Position numbers and translations under genes: made by a program. Positions 9,269 through 17,696 of a stretch of DNA of 64,000 bases are shown here, in pieces. The notes under the pieces are model-generated. The model did not search any database. It saw only the letters and a list, made by a program, of their open reading frames with translations, and was not told the DNA's origin. Each line of letters starts with the position of its first letter. The first letter of the stretch is position 1. The stretch is from CAHJXG01 sp964235485 (GTDB lineage: Bacteria > Pseudomonadota > Alphaproteobacteria > Acetobacterales > Acetobacteraceae): NCBI GenBank assembly GCA_964235485.1, contig CAXSAZ010000006.1:62001-126000 (forward strand), written 5' to 3'.

Positions 9269-9793
9269 TCACGTTCCCTGGGATCGCGCGCCTGGGCGAG
9301 ACAATCCACCCCTCATGCGGCGGAGCAGAATGCGTTCCTTGTCCGGAAGAAACCGGACGTTTGCAAATCCCACCCGATCCAGCACGCGCCGAGACGCTAT
9401 GTTGTCAGGGTGCACGAACGCCCACACCTCCTGGGTTTCCAGGCTCTCATCAGCCCAGTCCAGGCACGCGCGTGCCAACTCGGTCGCGTAGCCCTGGCCC
9501 CAAGCCGCAGGATGGAGCGAGTAGCCCAGCTCTACGCCCCACCCCGGATCGAAGGGGTCCTCATACAAGCCGCCCCATCCCACGAGCTGGTCATTGCCCC
9601 GCGTCAGCACCGCCCACGGCGCAAAGCCCGCCCGGCGCCGCTGCCATTCAAATCCGGCCAACCGTCGGCGGCACTCGCGCACCGAGGCATGGCAGTGGGT
9701 GAAGCGCATGGCCGCGGGGTCGCCGAGGAAGGCAAAGGAAGCCGCATCACTGGGGCGCGGCGGGCGCAGCAGCAAGCGTGGGGTGGTCAACAC
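9269..9793 (-). CDS. GNAT family N-acetyltransferase (RimJ/RimL-like)
   Basis: A cytoplasmic acetyl-CoA-dependent N-acetyltransferase of about 174 residues. The start region TTPRLLLRPPRPSDA is the usual RimJ/RimL-like opening, and the acetyl-CoA pyrophosphate loop is seen in WGQGYATELARACLDWA, followed by VHPDNIASRRVLDRVGF, the conserved C-terminal helix of this subgroup. GTG 9793 was chosen because it places the family N-terminus at residue 1; a TTG at 9826 would add 11 residues. It is bracketed by two direct copies of the Mo-subunit gene end, suggesting it was inserted or left by a duplication. The substrate is unknown. Confidence 0.85.
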   Translation of the reverse strand: MLTTPRLLLRPPRPSDAASFAFLGDPAAMRFTHCHASVRECRRRLAGFEWQRRRAGFAPWAVLTRGNDQLVGWGGLYEDPFDPGWGVELGYSLHPAAWGQGYATELARACLDWADESLETQEVWAFVHPDNIASRRVLDRVGFANVRFLPDKERILLRRMRGGLSRPGARSQGT

Positions 9794-9892
9794 GGCGGAA
9801 CATGGCCGGCACGGAAGCCCGTGCAAGCGTTTGGTTCGGACATGTGGGAACCCTACACGGATTCATTGCCCGGCACAGGACTGACCGAACGC

Positions 9893-12580
9893 TCAGCCCT
9901 CGCCATCCCGTACGGCCAGCACCGCCCAAACCCGGTCCGCGGTGAACGGCGGGGCGGTGAAGCGCACCCCGGTCGCGTCCGCCAGCGCGTTGGCCATCGC
10001 CGGGCCGACCGGGTTGAACGGGCTTTCGCTCATGGACTTCGCACCCATCGGCCCGAAGGCGTCAAACGTGTCGGCGAACAGCACCTCCGTGCGCGGCACG
10101 TCGGCCCAGGTGGGGATGTGGTAATGGCGGAACGCCGGGTTGCTCACCGCGCCGTCCTCCCCGATCCGCAACGCCTCGTGCAGCACGGCGCCGAGCGCCT
10201 GCGCCACGCCGCCCTCGACCTGACCGCGGCACTGCATGGGGTTCATCACTCGGCCGGCGTCGGCGGCGTGCACGCTGCGCAAGGTCCGGATTTCCCCCGT
10301 GCCGCGGTTCACCGCGACCCGGAAGCCCTGCACGTTGAACGCGAGGGAGCGCGGTGCCGCGTCCGCCTTGCGCATCACCGCGAGGCCCGCGCCGGCGCCG
10401 GGCAGGTCCGATAGCGGCACCGCCCGGTTGCCGCACAAGACGGCGCCCTCGATCAGCCGGCACTCCGCCGCGGGATGGCCGGTCAGCGCGGCGGCGGCTC
10501 CCAGAATGCGTTCCCGCAGCGCCAAGGCCGCGGTTTCCGTCGCCCGGGCCGCCACCACGGTTCCGGTGCTGCCGAACGCGCCGGTGTCGTGGCCGATCAG
10601 ATCGGTGTCGGACTGCCGCAGCCGGATGCGGCCCGGCGCCGTCCCCAGCACGGCGGCGGCCACCTGGCGGTGCGTGGTGGAGGTGCCATTGCCGAACTCC
10701 GCCGTGCCGACATGGAGGTCGAACGCGCCGTCCGCCGCCAGGAACAGCCGCGATTCCGCCCTGTGCCCGAACGGCGGCGCCGTCGCCAGCATCCCCATCG
10801 CGACGCCCTGGCCGACGCACCACTCCGCCCCGTCCGGCGCCGGAAGGCCGGGGTCGGCGCCCAGCGCGCGCTCCACGAGGTCCAGGCATTGGTCCAGGCC
10901 GTAGCTGCCGAACTCCACGTCGTCGAGCAAGCCGTGCGGCTCGTGCAAAAGGTCGCCGGGCCGCACCATGTTATGGCGGCGGAACGCGAACGGGTTGATG
11001 CCGAGGCCGCGCGCCAGGGCGTCCACCGCCTGCTCCAGCGCGAACAGCGTTTGCCCCATGCCGTAGCCGCGAAAGGCGCCGGCCGGCACCGTGTTGGTGT
11101 AGGCCGCCACCGCCTCCACCGCCGTGTTGGGACAGCGATACAGGCTCATCAGCTCGTTGCAGCTATGGGCCAGCACGGCTTGCGTGTGGTTGCCGTAGGC
11201 GCCCGCATTGGCCAGCACGTCCACCGCCAGCGCCGTGAGCTGGCCGTCCCAGGTGGCGCCCACGCGCACCGTGACGCGCATGGGGTGGCGCGTGGTGGCG
11301 GCAGTGAACTGCTCGGCGCGCGTGAGTTCCAGCCTGACGGGACGGCCGAGGCGCAAGGCGGCGAGGCCCACGATGTCCTCGACCAGCATCTCCTGCTTGC
11401 CACCGAACCCGCCGCCCACCCGGGCGCAGAGCACCCGAACCCGGTGCGGCGGCAAGCCGAACAGGTCCGCGAGCGCCTGGCGCACCAGGAACGGCACCTG
11501 CGTGCTGCTCCGCACCACCAGGCGGTCGCCTTCCATGAAGGCGAGGGCGCAGTGCGTTTCCATCGCCGTGTGCTGCACCCGCTGCAGGTCGCACGTGATT
11601 TCCTCCACCCGGTCCGCCGCCGCGAAGCCGGCCGCGATGTCGCCGTGGCCACCGTGCAGCCTGGCCACGACGTTGCGGGTGGGATCGACGATGCGGTGGG
11701 CGGGCTTGTCGTGCAGGACGGGGGCGCCGGGCCGCATGGCCTCCGCCGGGTCGAACACGGCGGGCAGGATGTCGTAATCGACGAGGAGGGCGCGGCAGCC
11801 GGCCTCGGCGGCTGCCTCGCTGTCTGCCACTACGGCGGCGACGCGCTGGCCCACGAAGCGCACCACGTCGTCCAGCAGCCGGGTGTCGTCCGGGTCGGCG
11901 CGGAAGTCCTCGTGCCGGGCGGAGGAGTAGAGCCGCGCGGGCGCGTCCTCATGCGTGAACACGGCAGCGACGCCGGGCACGGCCAGCGCGGCGGCGCGGT
12001 CGATGGCACGGATGCGGGCATGGGCGTGGGGCGAGCGCAACAGGCGCATGTGCAGCAGGCCCGGCATGTCTAGGTCCAGCGTGTAGCGGGCGGCCCCTGT
12101 CACCACGGCCTCCGCATCCGGCGCGGCGTCGCTGCCCGGCAGGGCGCCGACATGGCGCAACCCGGCCACCGCATCCGCGACCGCGCGGTAGCCGGTGCAG
12201 CGGCACAGGTTGCCTTTCATGGCCCGCGGCAGGTCCGCTTGCTGCGCCGGGTCCAGGACGCTGGCGGTCAGCACCATGCCGGGGGTGCAGAAGCCGCACT
12301 GGAAGCCCTGGGCGTCCATGAACGCCTGCTGCAACGGGTGCAGGCCGCCTTCGCCCAGCCCTTCGATGGTAGTGATGGCCCGGCCCTCGGCCCGCCAGGC
12401 CGGCAGGAGGCAGCTTTGCACCGCCTCCCCGTCCAGCAGCACGGTGCAGGCGCCGCAATCGCCGGCGTCGCAGCCCTTCTTGACCCCGAACCAGCCCAGC
12501 GCCCGAAGCTGCGTGCGCAGGCATTGGCCCGGCGCCGGGTCGCACTCCTGCGCCTGGCCGTTGACGTGCAGAACGGTCAT
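9893..12580 (-). CDS. xanthine-dehydrogenase-like hydroxylase, fused 2Fe-2S and molybdopterin subunit
   Basis: An 895-residue molybdenum hydroxylase subunit. Residues 1 to about 155 carry two 2Fe-2S clusters: CDAGDCGAC plus a later Cys, then CGFCTPG and CRCTGY. The rest is the Mo-pterin domain, with GGGFGGKQE, the FRGYGMGQ loop and a C-terminal MSESPFNPVG in which the likely catalytic Glu is kept. Fusing Fe-S directly to the Mo domain, with FAD on a separate protein, resembles E. coli XdhD with YgfM rather than classical XdhAB. It probably hydroxylates xanthine or a related purine, feeding urate oxidase. ATG 12580 overlaps the FAD-subunit stop (ATGA). No XdhC-type maturation factor was seen. 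Confidence 0.9.
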   Translation of the reverse strand: MTVLHVNGQAQECDPAPGQCLRTQLRALGWFGVKKGCDAGDCGACTVLLDGEAVQSCLLPAWRAEGRAITTIEGLGEGGLHPLQQAFMDAQGFQCGFCTPGMVLTASVLDPAQQADLPRAMKGNLCRCTGYRAVADAVAGLRHVGALPGSDAAPDAEAVVTGAARYTLDLDMPGLLHMRLLRSPHAHARIRAIDRAAALAVPGVAAVFTHEDAPARLYSSARHEDFRADPDDTRLLDDVVRFVGQRVAAVVADSEAAAEAGCRALLVDYDILPAVFDPAEAMRPGAPVLHDKPAHRIVDPTRNVVARLHGGHGDIAAGFAAADRVEEITCDLQRVQHTAMETHCALAFMEGDRLVVRSSTQVPFLVRQALADLFGLPPHRVRVLCARVGGGFGGKQEMLVEDIVGLAALRLGRPVRLELTRAEQFTAATTRHPMRVTVRVGATWDGQLTALAVDVLANAGAYGNHTQAVLAHSCNELMSLYRCPNTAVEAVAAYTNTVPAGAFRGYGMGQTLFALEQAVDALARGLGINPFAFRRHNMVRPGDLLHEPHGLLDDVEFGSYGLDQCLDLVERALGADPGLPAPDGAEWCVGQGVAMGMLATAPPFGHRAESRLFLAADGAFDLHVGTAEFGNGTSTTHRQVAAAVLGTAPGRIRLRQSDTDLIGHDTGAFGSTGTVVAARATETAALALRERILGAAAALTGHPAAECRLIEGAVLCGNRAVPLSDLPGAGAGLAVMRKADAAPRSLAFNVQGFRVAVNRGTGEIRTLRSVHAADAGRVMNPMQCRGQVEGGVAQALGAVLHEALRIGEDGAVSNPAFRHYHIPTWADVPRTEVLFADTFDAFGPMGAKSMSESPFNPVGPAMANALADATGVRFTAPPFTADRVWAVLAVRDGEG

Positions 12581-13467
12581 CCCAGCAGTTCCTCGTGCAG
12601 TTCGGCCGCCAGCCGCCGGGTCATGTGACGGCGCCAGGCGGGGGCGCCGTGCACGTCGTCGTGCCATAGCTCGGCCGGGAAGTCCGCGATGAGGGTGTCC
12701 AGCGTCCCCCGCGTCGGCGACGCCGGCCAGGCCGCGTGCACCGGGCGAACGGTGCTGGCTGTGATCGTCAGGGCGAAGCGCCCCGCCGCCTCCGTCGCCA
12801 CCAGCAGCGCCGCGGAGCGCCCGTGCGCCGTGAGAGAGGCCTGCCGCATCGCGCCGCGCCGGCGCAGCGCCGCGTCCGGCAAGTCGATGCAGCGCAGCAG
12901 CTCGCCCGGCGCCAGCACGGTGCGCTGCGGCCCCGTGGTGAACCCGGCCATCGGCACCTCCCGCTCCGTCCCGTCCGGCCGCCACACCCGGGCCACCCCG
13001 TCCAGCGCCACCGTCAGCGCCAGCATCGGCGCGGCCGGCAGGGACAAGCAGACGTTGCCGCCCACGGTCGCCACCGCCGCGATCTTGAACGACCCCAGCA
13101 GCGCCCGGCAGCACCCGGCGAACAGCGGCGCGGTTGGCCAGTCCGCGGCGGCGGCGAAGGTTTCCAGCGCCGCGATGGGGCAGGTCGCGCCGATGCGCAG
13201 CCCGGCCGCGGACGGCTCCAGCGCCGGCCAACGGAGGCCGGCCAGGTCGATCAGCGCATCCAGCCCCGGCTGCGGCTCGGAGAACAGCCAGGTGCCGCCC
13301 GCGAGCCAGGCCGATCCCGCGCCGCAAGGCGGCAGCTCGTCCCGCGTGCGGGGCCGGGCGACGGCGCGGATTTCGGGCAGGTCCATCCCGGTGTCTAGGC
13401 CGGCAGCCCGGCGGCGAAGCATGTCCAGTCGGTCATGGGGCGCGGGTTCCTTGCGGGGCAGCGGCAT
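12577..13467 (-). CDS. molybdenum hydroxylase FAD-binding subunit
   Basis: A 296-residue FAD-binding subunit of the xanthine dehydrogenase/CO dehydrogenase medium-chain family. The first FAD loop is visible as AGGTWLFSE and the second as ATVGGNVCLSLPAAPM; the typical IGATCPIAALE block lies between. It would pass electrons from the Fe-S clusters of the downstream subunit to NAD or O2. The start is uncertain: ATG 13467 has no clear ribosome site, and ATG 13386 (MDLPEI) would match shorter homologues better. It is the first gene of the two-gene unit, preceded by a REP-like palindrome. Confidence 0.88.
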   Translation of the reverse strand: MPLPRKEPAPHDRLDMLRRRAAGLDTGMDLPEIRAVARPRTRDELPPCGAGSAWLAGGTWLFSEPQPGLDALIDLAGLRWPALEPSAAGLRIGATCPIAALETFAAAADWPTAPLFAGCCRALLGSFKIAAVATVGGNVCLSLPAAPMLALTVALDGVARVWRPDGTEREVPMAGFTTGPQRTVLAPGELLRCIDLPDAALRRRGAMRQASLTAHGRSAALLVATEAAGRFALTITASTVRPVHAAWPASPTRGTLDTLIADFPAELWHDDVHGAPAWRRHMTRRLAAELHEELLG

Positions 13468-13535
13468 CTGTCGGTTGGGCGCGGACGGACAAAGCGTATC
13501 TTACACAAGCGGCATCATTGATCGACCCGCGTGCG

Positions 13536-13595
13536 GCTGATGGGTTGCACCCATCCTACGGCATGGATCACGTAGGATGGGTGCAACCCATCAGC
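13536..13595. repeat. REP-like palindromic element
   Basis: Two perfect 25-base inverted arms (13536-13560 and 13571-13595) flank a 10-base centre. Each arm contains its own small palindrome, GATGGGT-TGC-ACCCATC, so the element can form a cruciform with side hairpins. The core GTAGGATGGGTGCAACCC is the style of dispersed intergenic REP elements found in many proteobacteria. Confidence 0.8.
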
Positions 13596-13972
13596 CATTG
13601 ACGGTCATTCAACCAAGCCGTCCGTATTATGCCGTGGGCGAAGCCGCCGCGGCGCTGATGCGCGCCCGCCGGATGGGTCCTGGCCGGCCCATCCCTTTCT
13701 ACGGTGTTATCGAAATCTCTGCGGCAAGTTTGCATGGCGGCGGATGGCGGTTGGGGCGTCCAGCCTTTACCTGCTGAACGGTTTGGCCGAGCCATCGGAT
13801 GACCGGCTGCGCCCGTCCAAGTGGAGGCGTCCACTCGCTGGCAGGGCATTGCCACTGCCGTGGGCGCCGGCATCGGCCGTGCAGACGCCCGGGGGCGAGC
13901 CAGGCTTTGCTGCCGGCGTCGTTCCCCTTGGTCCTGGTAATCGCGGGCGCGGTCCTCGTGGCCGGCGTTGAG

Positions 13973-13998
13973 CCGGCCCGCCGCGGGTGACGGGCCGG
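13973..13998 (-). terminator. possible hairpin terminator after trpA
   Basis: An 8-bp GC stem (CCGGCCCG with CGGGCCGG) and a 10-base loop lie 7 bases beyond the trpA stop on the minus strand. There is no clear T-run after it, so intrinsic termination is only possible. Confidence 0.35.
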
Positions 13999-14005
13999 TT
14001 CAGCC

Positions 14006-14875
14006 TCACGCCGCGACGGCGCCGACCCGGGCTTCCCGGATCGCCTGCGCCAAGCCGCGCACCTGGTCCAGCACCTTGCGCGCCGTGTCCGGCTGGGCCT
14101 GGCCGTGCTCGTCGAGCGACGCCGCGAGCGTTTCGATCAGCACGCTTGCCACCACCGCGGCGTCGGCGACCTGCACGGCCTGCGCCGCCTGGGCCGGGGT
14201 GCGGACGCCGAAGCCGATGGCGACGGGCAGGTCGGTATGGGCGCGCACCCGGGGGATGGCGAGCGCCAGGTCCTCCGCTGCCGCCGACCGCGTGCCGGTG
14301 ATGCCGGCGATGGCCACGTGATACACGAAGCCCCCTGCCCCCTTGAGCACTATCGGCAGCCGTTCGTCGTTCGTGGTGGGTGCCACCAGGCGGATCAGGT
14401 CCAAGCCGGCGCTGTCGATGTGGGCCATCAACTCGTCCGCTTCCTCGGCCGGCATATCGACCACGATCAAGCCATCCACGCCGGCCGCTCCGGCGTCGCG
14501 GCAGAACCGCTCGGGGCCGTAGGCGAGGATCGGGTTGAGATAGCCCATCAGCACCACGGGCGTTTCGCCATCCTCGCGCCGGAATTCCTTCACCATATCG
14601 AGCGTGCCCGGCAACGTGCCGCCCGCCTTGAGCGCCCGCTGGCCCGCCCGCTGGATCGTCGGGCCGTCCGCGGCCGGGTCGGTGAAGGGCACGCCGATCT
14701 CGATCAGGTCGGCGCCGGCCGCCGGCATCCCGCGCAGGATCTCCATGGAAGTCGCGCCGTCGGGGTCATAGGCTTCCAGGAACGGGATCAGCGCGCCCCG
14801 CCCCTCCGCCCGCAGCTTCGCGAAACGGGCGGCGATCCGCCCGGCGCCACCCTCGCTCACGCCGCCCCCGCTCAC
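14006..14875 (-). CDS. trpA: tryptophan synthase alpha chain
   Basis: Cleaves indole-3-glycerol phosphate to indole, which tunnels to TrpB. The 289-residue protein shows the catalytic Glu and Asp of the family in LIEIGVPFTDPAADGP, plus conserved GYLNPILAYG and the phosphate-binding GFGVRTPAQA region. The GTG at 14875 overlaps the trpB stop; a second GTG at 14860 is also possible and would drop an MSGGG extension. It ends the trpBA pair. No trpF gene accompanies it, unlike the usual trpFBA order. In context it may serve the neighbouring scytonemin-like cluster as well as, or instead of, general tryptophan synthesis. Confidence 0.96.
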   Translation of the reverse strand: MSGGGVSEGGAGRIAARFAKLRAEGRGALIPFLEAYDPDGATSMEILRGMPAAGADLIEIGVPFTDPAADGPTIQRAGQRALKAGGTLPGTLDMVKEFRREDGETPVVLMGYLNPILAYGPERFCRDAGAAGVDGLIVVDMPAEEADELMAHIDSAGLDLIRLVAPTTNDERLPIVLKGAGGFVYHVAIAGITGTRSAAAEDLALAIPRVRAHTDLPVAIGFGVRTPAQAAQAVQVADAAVVASVLIETLAASLDEHGQAQPDTARKVLDQVRGLAQAIREARVGAVAA

Positions 14876-16089
14876 AGCGCCTGGCCCAGATGCTGCGCCA
14901 CGGTGAAGATGTCCTTGTCGCCGCGCCCCGACAGGTTCAGCACGATGGTCTCGTCCGGCTTCATCGTGGGCGCCAGCTTGGCGATGTAGGCCAAGCCGTG
15001 CGCCGTCTCCAGCGCGGGGATAATGCCCTCAAGCTTGGAGCAAAGCTGGAACGCTTCCAAAGCCTCGCTGTCCGTCGCCCCCACGTAATCGACCCGGCCG
15101 ATGTCGTGCAGCCAGGAATGCTCCGGCCCGATGCCGGGGTAGTCGAGGCCGGCGGAGATCGAATGCGCTTCCGTGATCTGGCCGTCGCGGTCCTGCAGCA
15201 GGTAGGTCTTGTTGCCGTGCAGGACGCCGGGGGTGCCGCCGTTGATCGCCGCCGCGTGCGCGCCGCTGTCCAGGCCGCGCCCGGCGGCCTCCACGCCGTA
15301 CAGCTTCACGCTGGGATCGTCCAGGAACGGGTGGAAAATGCCCATGGCCGAGGACCCGCCGCCCACCGCGCAAACGATGGCGTCCGGCAGCTTGCCCTCC
15401 GCGGCCAGGATCTGCTCGCGCGTCTCGTCGCCGATCACCGACTGGAAGTCGCGCACCATGGTGGGATACGGATGCGGCCCGGCCACGGTACCGATGCAAT
15501 AATAAGTGTCCTCGACGTTGGCGACCCAGTAGCGCAGGGCCTCGTTCATCGCGTCCTTGAGCGTCGCGGCGCCGGAGGTCACGGCGTTCACCTCGGCACC
15601 CAGCAGCTTCATGCGGAACACGTTGGGCTGCTGCCGCTCCACGTCGGTGGCGCCCATGAACACGAGGCACGGCAGGTTGAACAGCGCGCAGGCCGTGGCG
15701 GTCGCGACGCCGTGCTGCCCGGCGCCGGTCTCAGCGATGATGCGCGTCTTGCCCATGCGCCGGGCCAGAAGGATCTGGCCGAGCACGGCGTTGATCTTGT
15801 GCGCGCCGGTGTGGTTCAACTCCTCGCGCTTGAAGTAGATCTTGGCGCCGCCGAAGTGCTGCGTCAGCCGCTCCGCGAGCCAAAGCGGGCTGGGGCGGCC
15901 CACGTAGTCCTTCAGCAGGCGGCGCCATTCGGCCTCGAACGCCGGGTCGTTCTGGGCGTCGTCGTAGGCCTGCTGGACCTCCAGCACGTTCGGCATCAGC
16001 GTTTCGGCGACGAAGCGTCCGCCAAAGGTGCCGAACCGGCCGCGGCTATCCGGGCCGCTGCGCAGGCTGTTGGGCAGGATCTGGTTCAA
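14872..16089 (-). CDS. trpB: tryptophan synthase beta chain
   Basis: PLP enzyme joining indole and L-serine to tryptophan. The 405-residue protein has the PLP lysine in HTGAHKINAVLGQ, the ETGAGQHGVATA loop, and the phosphate-binding CAVGGGSSAMG segment. The start is set at TTG 16089 because AGGAG sits 8 bases upstream and the protein then opens MNQILPNSL, matching homologues; no ATG lies nearby in frame with a ribosome site. The stop overlaps the trpA start. A 93-base gap separates it from the aminotransferase gene upstream, so the group may form one transcript. Confidence 0.97.
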   Translation of the reverse strand: MNQILPNSLRSGPDSRGRFGTFGGRFVAETLMPNVLEVQQAYDDAQNDPAFEAEWRRLLKDYVGRPSPLWLAERLTQHFGGAKIYFKREELNHTGAHKINAVLGQILLARRMGKTRIIAETGAGQHGVATATACALFNLPCLVFMGATDVERQQPNVFRMKLLGAEVNAVTSGAATLKDAMNEALRYWVANVEDTYYCIGTVAGPHPYPTMVRDFQSVIGDETREQILAAEGKLPDAIVCAVGGGSSAMGIFHPFLDDPSVKLYGVEAAGRGLDSGAHAAAINGGTPGVLHGNKTYLLQDRDGQITEAHSISAGLDYPGIGPEHSWLHDIGRVDYVGATDSEALEAFQLCSKLEGIIPALETAHGLAYIAKLAPTMKPDETIVLNLSGRGDKDIFTVAQHLGQAL

Positions 16090-16182
16090 GGCCGACACTC
16101 CTAATGGATCAAGTGAATGAGATGGGGACCCGGGCAGAACCCGGGAGGGCAGACCCGGCAATCGTGTTCAGGGCGCCGGCGC

Positions 16183-17367
16183 TCAGCCTTCCCCCGGCAA
16201 GCCGTCCACGGCCTTCAAGGCGCTGACGAAGATGCCGGCATCGGCGACCTGCAGCCCCGCAAGGTTGATGCGCCCGCTGCCGGCCATGTAGATGCCGTGG
16301 TCGCGGCGCAGCGCCGCCACGGTTTCCGGCGTGATCGGCAGTTGCGAGAACATGCCGCGCTGGCGCGACAGGAAGCCGAGCCGCGGTTCGGCATCGGCCA
16401 AGGCCGCCCGCACCGCGTTGATGCGCCGAGCCATGCCGTCAAGCTCCGTGCGCCAAAGCCGGGACAGCTCGGGGGAGTCCAGCACGATCCGCACCGCCGC
16501 CGCCCCGTGGTCCGGCGGCATCGACCAGTTCACCCGGGCAAGCGTCAGCAGGTTGCCGAACACGACGGATGCGGCATCGGCATCGCGGGCCAGGGCGAAC
16601 AGCGCCCCGGTCCGCTCGCGGTAAAGGCCGAAGTTCTTGTCGCAGGAGTAGGCGACCAACGCTTCCTCGACGGCAGCAAGCACGCGGCGCGTGCCGTAGG
16701 CGTCGGCGTCGAGGCCGCCGCCCAAGCCCTGGTAAGCGAGGTCGAGGAGCGGCATGAGGCCGCGCTCGGCCAGGAGCTGGGCGACCGCATCCCATTGCGC
16801 CGGGTCAAGCTCGGCGCCGGTCGGGTTGTGGCAACAGCCGTGCAGCAGGACGACATCGCCGGGGTCCGCCGCGGACAGCGCCGCCATCATGTCGTCGAAG
16901 CAGAGCATTTGCGTGGCGGGGTCGAAGTAGCGGTACTCGGCGACCGTCAGCCCGGCCGCTTCCAGCACCGGGCGGTGGTTGGGCCAGGTGGGCGTGCCAA
17001 GCCATATCTTGGCGCCGGGCCGGGCGGCGGCGATCAGCTCGCCGCCCAAGCGCAGCGCGCCGCTGCCGCCGGGCGTTTGCACGCCCACCAAGCGCCCGGC
17101 ATGGGCGTCCGCGGCACCGAACGCAATCGGCGTCAGCAACTCCACGAAACGCTGGTCGCCTTCCGGCCCGAGGTATCCCTTCGTTTGCTGCCCATCCAGC
17201 AGGATGCGCTCCGCCGCCTTGACCGCCTCCATGACGGGCGTGATCCCGGCCGCGTTGCGGTAGGTCCCGACGCCGAGGTCGATCTTGCTGTTGCGCGGGT
17301 CGTCGCGGAACAGGCCGATCAGGGTGAGCAGGCCGTCGGGCGGCTGCGGCAGCAGGGTTTGGAACAT
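16183..17367 (-). CDS. aromatic/aspartate aminotransferase (TyrB/AspC type)
   Basis: A 394-residue class I PLP aminotransferase. The N-terminal DLGVGTYRN, the HNPTG motif (HGCCHNPTGAE), the PLP lysine in YSCDKNFGLYRER and the C-terminal substrate-binding Arg in GSGRINLAG all fit the TyrB/AspC group. It can be expected to interconvert aromatic amino acids and their 2-oxo acids. Next to trpBA and in the same block as scyA/scyC-like genes, it is the best candidate for making indole-3-pyruvate from tryptophan, a job done by ScyB in cyanobacteria; this is inference. ATG 17367 follows the stop of a small upstream gene by 2 bases. Confidence 0.9.
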   Translation of the reverse strand: MFQTLLPQPPDGLLTLIGLFRDDPRNSKIDLGVGTYRNAAGITPVMEAVKAAERILLDGQQTKGYLGPEGDQRFVELLTPIAFGAADAHAGRLVGVQTPGGSGALRLGGELIAAARPGAKIWLGTPTWPNHRPVLEAAGLTVAEYRYFDPATQMLCFDDMMAALSAADPGDVVLLHGCCHNPTGAELDPAQWDAVAQLLAERGLMPLLDLAYQGLGGGLDADAYGTRRVLAAVEEALVAYSCDKNFGLYRERTGALFALARDADAASVVFGNLLTLARVNWSMPPDHGAAAVRIVLDSPELSRLWRTELDGMARRINAVRAALADAEPRLGFLSRQRGMFSQLPITPETVAALRRDHGIYMAGSGRINLAGLQVADAGIFVSALKAVDGLPGEG

Positions 17368-17369
17368 CG

Positions 17370-17696
17370 TTACGGGCAATTCCTGTCAGGAGGGGTCAGC
17401 GTCGGCGTGGCCCACGACTTCGATCCGCGGCGCGGCCGCCACCAGGCCGCCGACGCTTCGCCGGCCTCGTCCCGGGATGGCAGCAGGGCGTGCCCGGGCG
17501 CTTCGTGCAGGACGGCGGACGGGCACCCGTCAAGCGGCCTCCATCCCAGTTGCAGCGTGTCGATGTCCCGGGCCAGCGACCACGACGAGCCGGTTGCGGT
17601 GTCCAGCAGCACCGCGCCCTCCTTGCCGATGGTGACGATCTGGTAGCGCCCGATTGCGCCCCCGTCCACCGCGTCCTCGTCCGCCGCCGCGCTCAT
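17370..17696 (-). CDS. small hypothetical protein between Crp and aminotransferase
   Basis: A 108-residue soluble protein with no function I recognise. The central part GRYQIVTIGKEGAVLLDT followed by ATGSSWSL resembles small uncharacterised proteins in which a short beta-sheet reads out a value or label, but no motif is diagnostic. It is probably real: its ATG overlaps the Crp/Fnr stop by one base (TGATG), and its stop lies 2 bases before the aminotransferase start, giving a tightly coupled trio. The C-terminal 25 residues are rich in Arg, Pro and Trp. Confidence 0.6.
   Translation of the reverse strand: MSAAADEDAVDGGAIGRYQIVTIGKEGAVLLDTATGSSWSLARDIDTLQLGWRPLDGCPSAVLHEAPGHALLPSRDEAGEASAAWWRPRRGSKSWATPTLTPPDRNCP

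Larger units (their letters stand above)
13468..14005. other. intergenic stretch without a recognised gene
   Basis: The 538 bases between the hydroxylase FAD subunit and trpA hold a REP-like cruciform (13536-13595) and a hairpin next to the trpA stop (13973-13998). Short open frames exist on both strands, one with a hydrophobic run (about 13910-13970, plus strand), but none has family features or a convincing ribosome site. I read the rest as non-coding or decayed. Confidence 0.5.

Noticed and set aside
13577..13990. Short plus-strand frames downstream of the REP element
   Set aside because: One overlaps the repeat itself and the other has only a short hydrophobic run; no start signals or family features.
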